From assembly GCA_038233075.1 (NCBI GenBank), contig JBBSMQ010000007.1, forward strand, positions 1-64,000: a stretch of 64,000 nucleotides of DNA, read 5' to 3'. Made by a program: the position numbers and the translations under genes. Below the pieces are notes generated by a model that was given only the letters and a program-made list of their open reading frames with translations, had not been told where the DNA came from and did not search any database. The DNA is from Iamia sp038233075. Lineage in GTDB: Bacteria > Actinomycetota > Acidimicrobiia > Acidimicrobiales > Iamiaceae. Shown one piece after another: positions 59,814 to 64,000 of the stretch (the stretch's first letter is position 1; every line of letters begins with the position of its first letter).

Positions 59814-61426
59814 GCTCCACCGAGACGCTCGGCACCGGTCCCGCCGAGGACCCGGACGCGGTCACGACCACGCTCCGATCGCCGGGGCCCGGGAAGCGGA
59901 CCGAGGTCGACCGCCAGATCCGGGGGTCCAGCCTGCTGCTGTTCGGACGCCTGCTGTCCATGGTCGCCAACCTGGCGATCCAGGTGCTGGTGGTGCGGGC
60001 CCTGTCGCAGACCGACTACGGGCTCTTCGCCTACGCCCTGTCGATCGTGACGACGCTCTCCACCATCGTCACCTTCGGGCTCGACCGGGGGCTGGCCCGG
60101 TTCGTGGTCATGTTCGAGGAGCGGTCCCAGCCGGCCAAGCTGTGGGGGACCATCGCCCTGCAGATGAGCACCATCCTGGGGCTCGGGACCGCGGCCGCGG
60201 TCGTGGCCATCGGAGCGCAGAGCTGGGTCGGCGGCACCCTGGTCGACGACGTCCGCCTGGCCCAGCTGCTGGCCGTGATGGTGGTGCTGGCGCCGGTCCA
60301 GGCCCTCGACAGCACCGCCGCCTCGCTGTTCGCGGCCTTCGGGCGCTCCAAGTCCATCTTCTTCCGCCGCTACGTGCTCGGTCCCCTGTTCCGGCTGGCG
60401 GTGGTGGGGGTGGTGCTGCTCACCGGGGGCGGCATCCTGGAGCTCGGCGCCGGCTACCTGCTGGCCGGGCTGGGCGGCCTCGCCGTGTACGGCGCCCTAC
60501 TGATCCGCACCCTGCGCGAGCGCGGCCTGCTCGACGACCCCGCCCACCGCTCGCGCCGGGGGATGGACATCCCCCTGAAGGAGATCGGCGCCTTCACCCT
60601 GCCCCTCCTCTTCAGCGAGGCCATGTTCGTCGTCCTCAACACCTCCGACGTGGTGATCCTGGGCCGCACCGCCGGGGCCCAGGCGGTGGGCGAGTACCGC
60701 GCCGTGCTGCCCCTGGCGAAGATCAACCAGATCGTGATGAACAGCTTCGCCCTGCTGGCCGCACCGCTGATGGCCCGGATGTGGGCCCGGGGTGACCGAG
60801 ACCGGCTCGACACCGCCTACTGGCGCACCGCGTCCTGGGTGGCGGTGCTGACCTTCCCCCTCATGGCGGTCTGCGTCGGCCTGGCCGACCCCATCGTGCC
60901 CACGCTGTTCGGCGCCCGGTATGAGGGTTCGATCCCCTACCTGCAGATCCTGGCCGCGGCCTACTACTTCAACGCCTGCCTCGGCTTCAACGGCGTCACC
61001 GTCAAGATGGTGGGCCGGGTCTGGCTCATCGCGGGGACGGCCGGAGCGGCGCTGGTGGCCAACCTCGCGCTCAACTTGGCCCTCATCCCGCCCTTCGGTG
61101 CGCTCGGCGCGGCGTGGGGCACCGCCGCCAGCATCGCCTTCTACAACGTCCTGAAGCACTGGGCCCTCCGACGGGCCGCCGGGGTCGAGGTGCTCACCAG
61201 CCGGTACCGCAGCGTGTACGTCACCATCGGGGTGGCGTCCGCCGCCCTGGCGGCGGGCGCCGCGGTCGAGCTCTCCTTGGTGCCGGCCACCGCCCTGGTC
61301 GCCGTCACCACTGCGGCCGTGCTCTGGATCGGACGCCGCACCCTGTCCGTCGACGCCATGTTCCCCGAGCTGCTCCGCGTCCCGCTGCTCGGACGGTTCG
61401 TGGCCGGGAAGGGCACCCCGCCATGA
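59810..61426 (+). CDS. Second polysaccharide flippase (Wzx-like)
   Basis: 538 residues from ATG 59810 (ATGA overlap). After a soluble N-terminus (about 35 residues) there are about 14 membrane segments. SSLLLFGRLLSMVANLAIQV, SQTDYGLFAYALS and FGLDRGLARFVVMF are typical of oligosaccharide flippases. It is distinct in sequence from the one at 44194, so the window encodes two export routes. It is placed between a kinase fusion and an HPr-kinase-like gene with 4-bp overlaps on both sides. Confidence 0.88.
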   Translation: MSSTETLGTGPAEDPDAVTTTLRSPGPGKRTEVDRQIRGSSLLLFGRLLSMVANLAIQVLVVRALSQTDYGLFAYALSIVTTLSTIVTFGLDRGLARFVVMFEERSQPAKLWGTIALQMSTILGLGTAAAVVAIGAQSWVGGTLVDDVRLAQLLAVMVVLAPVQALDSTAASLFAAFGRSKSIFFRRYVLGPLFRLAVVGVVLLTGGGILELGAGYLLAGLGGLAVYGALLIRTLRERGLLDDPAHRSRRGMDIPLKEIGAFTLPLLFSEAMFVVLNTSDVVILGRTAGAQAVGEYRAVLPLAKINQIVMNSFALLAAPLMARMWARGDRDRLDTAYWRTASWVAVLTFPLMAVCVGLADPIVPTLFGARYEGSIPYLQILAAAYYFNACLGFNGVTVKMVGRVWLIAGTAGAALVANLALNLALIPPFGALGAAWGTAASIAFYNVLKHWALRRAAGVEVLTSRYRSVYVTIGVASAALAAGAAVELSLVPATALVAVTTAAVLWIGRRTLSVDAMFPELLRVPLLGRFVAGKGTPP

Positions 61427-62562
61427 CCGCCACCGCCCCCTTCCATGATGCCGCGCCCGCCGCGACGCCCCGCTCCGAGGAGCGCGAGGTGGACCTGCTC
61501 GTCTCCGGCCTGGTGCGGGTGCGGCTGGCGGGCGCGACGCCGGGCGATCGGGCGGCGGTCGAGGCCCAGCTCGGTCCGGCCGGCCCTCCCGGGGAGGAGC
61601 GGCCGGACATCACCATCCGCTACGTCGCGCACCTGGCCGAGGCCGAGGGGATGCGCTTGCTCGGCCCCGGTCAGGTCGGGGTGGGCCACGGTGCCGTGGT
61701 CGTGCTGCGGGGCCGCTACCGCCGTCCGGCCCGGGTGCGCATCCCCATGGCCGACCTGGGCGGACCCTGCGAGCTGGTGTGCGAGCACGGGGTGGGGCGT
61801 GTCCCCCACCTCATCGCGGTCCTGAACCTGGCCCTGCTGGCTCGGGGCGGGGTGGCCCTGCACGCCTCGGCCGTCGAGGTCGACGGGCGGGCCGTCGTGG
61901 CCACCGGCTGGGCCAAGGGGGGCAAGACCGAGGCGGTGCTGGCCCTGCTCGCCAGGGGGGCGCGCCTGGTCGGCGACGAGTGGCTGCACCTCCGGCCCGA
62001 CGGCACCGTGGCCGGCATCCGCGAGCCGCTCCGGGTGTGGGACTGGCAGCTGCGCCAGCTCCCGCCGACCCGCCGGGCGGTGTCGCGCCGCGACCGGACC
62101 CGTCTGGCGCTGCTAGGGGCGGCCAGTGCGACTGCGGCCCGCCGGTCGAGCCGGGTGGCCACCGCCCTCGACCGCCAGCGCTTCGTCGACCTCGACGGGC
62201 CGCTCCTCGCCCCGTCCGGCGTGCACACCGAGCCCGTGACCATGGGTCCTGTGGTCCTCATGACCTCGGCCGATCGCGACGACATCAGCGCGGTGCCCAC
62301 CACCGGCACGGAGATCGCCGACCGGATGGTGGCGTCGCTGGCCTACGAGCGGACGCCCTTGCGGGAGCTGGCCGACGCCCACCGCTTCGCCTTCCCGGAC
62401 GTCCCCCTCGCCGCGCTCGACGCGGCCTGGGACCAGGAGCGCTCCACGCTGCGGGCCCGCCTGGCCGACCGCCCTGCGGTCGAGGTCCTCCACCCCTACC
62501 CCCTCGACCTCCACCGCCTGGGCCAGGTCCTCACCGACGTCATCGGAGAGGCGGGGCCATGA
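61423..62562 (+). CDS. HPr-kinase-like P-loop protein
   Basis: 379 residues from ATG 61423 (ATGA overlap). LHASAVEVDGRAVVATGWAKGGKTEAVLAL with P-loop at 162-169 and LVGDEWLHL just downstream are the HprK C-terminal-domain pattern also used in small-molecule or peptide kinases. The bacterial HPr phosphotransferase motif and the N-terminal HprK domain are not visible. Proteins of this kind occur beside polysaccharide and peptide-modification genes. The target may be a sugar, a lipid-linked intermediate or a protein of this operon. Confidence 0.75.
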   Translation: MTATAPFHDAAPAATPRSEEREVDLLVSGLVRVRLAGATPGDRAAVEAQLGPAGPPGEERPDITIRYVAHLAEAEGMRLLGPGQVGVGHGAVVVLRGRYRRPARVRIPMADLGGPCELVCEHGVGRVPHLIAVLNLALLARGGVALHASAVEVDGRAVVATGWAKGGKTEAVLALLARGARLVGDEWLHLRPDGTVAGIREPLRVWDWQLRQLPPTRRAVSRRDRTRLALLGAASATAARRSSRVATALDRQRFVDLDGPLLAPSGVHTEPVTMGPVVLMTSADRDDISAVPTTGTEIADRMVASLAYERTPLRELADAHRFAFPDVPLAALDAAWDQERSTLRARLADRPAVEVLHPYPLDLHRLGQVLTDVIGEAGP

Positions 62563-64000
62563 CCGGGGTGGACGACCGGGCCCCGTCCGGTGACCCGCCG
62601 GCTCCCCGCGCCGGCGACCCGGAGACGGGCGATGGGCCCGGCACGAGGGCCGCCGGCGTCGCGCCGGACTGGGTCGCGCTGCTCCCGCCCGGCACGCTGG
62701 GCCGGGTCGCGGTGGTGGGACCGCTGACGGCCGCGGCCCGGGCCGCGCTTTCCGTCGGCCGAGCGGTGGACGACGACGGCGTGGTCGACACCGTCGTGGT
62801 GACCGACGATAGACGTCGGGCGCTGACACGCGCCCGCGCCCAGCTGCGCCCGGGCGGCGTCCTGCAGGTCGAGCGCAGCACCCGCCGCCGGCGGATCGCG
62901 GTCCGGCGGTCCCTGCAGCGCGCCGGCTACCAGGACGTCTCGACCTGGTGGCACCGCCCTTCCCAGGAGGCGGCCCGCTGCCTCGTCCAGGCCGATCGGC
63001 CCGTGGCCGCGGCCACTGTGATCAAGACGGTGGCCGATCGAGGACGGTGGACAAGTGTCGAGGTGCTGCTGGCCCGCACCCGCCTGGCCCGGGCCCTGTC
63101 GGCCGAGGTCTCGCTGCTGGCCGTCGCGCCCGGGGGCGAGGCGAGGGGCGGAGCCCTGGCCCAGCCCGATGGCGATCACCCCCTCGACGCCCTCGTCACG
63201 CCCCGCTTCTCGACGTCGCGAGCCGTGGTGGGCGTGACGACCACCGCCGGGGGCCGACATCTCGACCGCGTCGCCAAGGTCGCCCGCCGCGTCGACGACG
63301 ACAAGCTCATCGCCCAGGAGGCGACCAACCTCGGCGACCTGTCCCGGTGGGCCGGATCCTTCCCCAGTGCGCCCCCGGCGGCGCGGGCGGTGGACCGGGG
63401 CGGGCGCACCGTGCTGGTGGAGGGAGCGGTGTCGGGCCTGCCGCTGGACCGGCGCGCCGTCCGGCGCGACCCTGCCGGTGCCCTCGTCAGCGGTCGGCGC
63501 TGGATCGAGGGACTGCCGGTGGGCGCGCCGACCAGGCCGATCGACGACGGACGGGCCGAGGAGCTCATCGGGGGACCGCTCCGCGCCATCGCCGGGCGAC
63601 CGGGCCGGCGCGCCGGGGCCCGGGCCGACCTCGTCGCCCGGGCCCGGACCCTGCTGGCCCCCCTCGAGCACGCCTCGCTGCCGGTGGTCTTCGAGCACGG
63701 CGACCTGAGCCACCCCAACCTCCTGCGCGATGCCGACGGCGCCCTCACCGTCGTCGACTGGGAGCGGGCCCGGACCCACGGGCTGCCGCTCCACGACCTC
63801 ACCTTCTTCGTGGCCTACCTGACCGAGAGCATCATGCGGCCCGGGTCGCCCGACGAGCTGGCCGACGTCGTCGTCCGCGCCCTGCGCGCCCGCGGCTGGG
63901 CCCGGGCCGAGCTCGAGGTCCACGCCGAGCAGCTCGGCCTGGACCGGTCGCTGCTGTCGCTGCTCCAGCTGGCGTGCTGGACCCGCCGGGTGGCGGCCCT
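62559..64000 (+). CDS. Rossmann-like / APH-fold phosphotransferase (3' end outside window)
   Basis: ATG 62559 overlaps the preceding stop (ATGA), and the frame is open to the last base (about 480 residues visible, no stop). Residues about 40-145 have a methyltransferase-like Rossmann pattern (GRVAVVGPL, LRPGGVLQVE, LQRAGYQDVSTWW). The rest is an APH/choline-kinase fold with RVAKVARRVDDDKLIAQE (ATP Lys and Glu), VFEHGDLSHPN and TVVDWERA catalytic loops. No SAM-binding GxGxG is seen, so the first domain is probably non-catalytic. This is the second APH-fold kinase in the polysaccharide region. Confidence 0.75.
   Translation, partial: MTGVDDRAPSGDPPAPRAGDPETGDGPGTRAAGVAPDWVALLPPGTLGRVAVVGPLTAAARAALSVGRAVDDDGVVDTVVVTDDRRRALTRARAQLRPGGVLQVERSTRRRRIAVRRSLQRAGYQDVSTWWHRPSQEAARCLVQADRPVAAATVIKTVADRGRWTSVEVLLARTRLARALSAEVSLLAVAPGGEARGGALAQPDGDHPLDALVTPRFSTSRAVVGVTTTAGGRHLDRVAKVARRVDDDKLIAQEATNLGDLSRWAGSFPSAPPAARAVDRGGRTVLVEGAVSGLPLDRRAVRRDPAGALVSGRRWIEGLPVGAPTRPIDDGRAEELIGGPLRAIAGRPGRRAGARADLVARARTLLAPLEHASLPVVFEHGDLSHPNLLRDADGALTVVDWERARTHGLPLHDLTFFVAYLTESIMRPGSPDELADVVVRALRARGWARAELEVHAEQLGLDRSLLSLLQLACWTRRVAA

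Noticed and set aside
1..64000. tRNA, rRNA or CRISPR features
   Set aside because: No tRNA-like T-loop/acceptor pairs, rRNA segments or regularly spaced repeat arrays were found; the only short repeats are those listed.
1..64000. Insertion sequences, integrases or prophage genes as the cause of the remnants
   Set aside because: No DDE/DEDD transposase, serine or tyrosine recombinase or phage structural gene was recognised anywhere in the window.

Overview
The DNA is very GC-rich (roughly 70% or more by eye), has strongly G/C-biased third codon positions, many GTG/TTG starts and 4-bp (NTGA) gene overlaps. The gene families (MeaB plus adenosylcobalamin mutase, PduO transferase, cobalamin MetH, N-terminal rhodanese/MoeB fusion, Uma2 nucleases, WXG-like protein, many GT-C membrane proteins) suggest a free-living actinomycete, most likely class Acidimicrobiia (Iamia-like). 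That placement is an inference from protein style, not a database match.

Layout. (1) 1-7 kb: 3' end of a methylmalonyl-CoA mutase gene, two Uma2 loci (one decayed), meaB, then a tightly overlapping DUF2142 / GT2 / methyltransferase set. (2) 7-10 kb, minus strand: a WXG100-like protein with its overlapping partner and a YbhN/LPG-synthase-type membrane protein, preceded by a 47-bp direct repeat that carries promoter-like sequences. (3) 10-28.5 kb: housekeeping and accessory metabolism (rhodanese-MoeB fusion, a frameshifted GT-C gene, a large membrane protein, Sir2 deacetylase, leucyl aminopeptidase, PduO, polyprenyl synthase flanked by inverted REP-like elements, UppS, a VapBC-type pair, MetH, an EEP-family hydrolase and small membrane proteins). 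(4) 28.5-36.1 kb: secreted proteins. These are two tandem beta-propeller lipoproteins, a GH16 lipoprotein and two tandem Tat-exported proteins, with a decayed RES-Xre toxin-antitoxin locus and an ettA remnant beside them. (5) 36.4-49 kb: a compact polysaccharide locus with three sulfotransferase domains (one fused to a GT2), an Alg14/Alg13-like pair, a Wzy-like polymerase, an APH-fold kinase, a Wzx-like flippase, a Wzz/BY-kinase and an initiating sugar transferase. (6) 49-52.7 kb: methyltransferase, two NarL/LuxR response regulators, a winged-helix protein and a sensorless histidine kinase. (7) 52.7-64 kb: a second polysaccharide module with a small initiating sugar transferase, a degenerate GGDEF-like membrane protein, an epimerase, an alginate-lyase-like lipoprotein, and an ATGA-coupled operon (nucleotidyltransferase/kinase fusion, flippase, HPr-kinase-like ATPase, Rossmann/APH fusion cut by the window end).

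How it fits together. The B12-linked genes (mutase, MeaB, PduO, MetH) form a scattered functional group. Regions 5 and 7 look like two Wzx/Wzy-type exopolysaccharide systems, the first probably making a sulfated glycan. The secreted glycan-active proteins (GH16, alginate-lyase-like, Tat proteins) and the two-component regulators lie between or beside them. The most original signals are the sulfated-glycan locus with its sulfotransferase-GT2 fusion, the kinase-rich operon at 58.5-64 kb, and the unusual number of gene remnants between 2 and 49 kb. No rRNA, tRNA, CRISPR array, transposase or prophage was seen.
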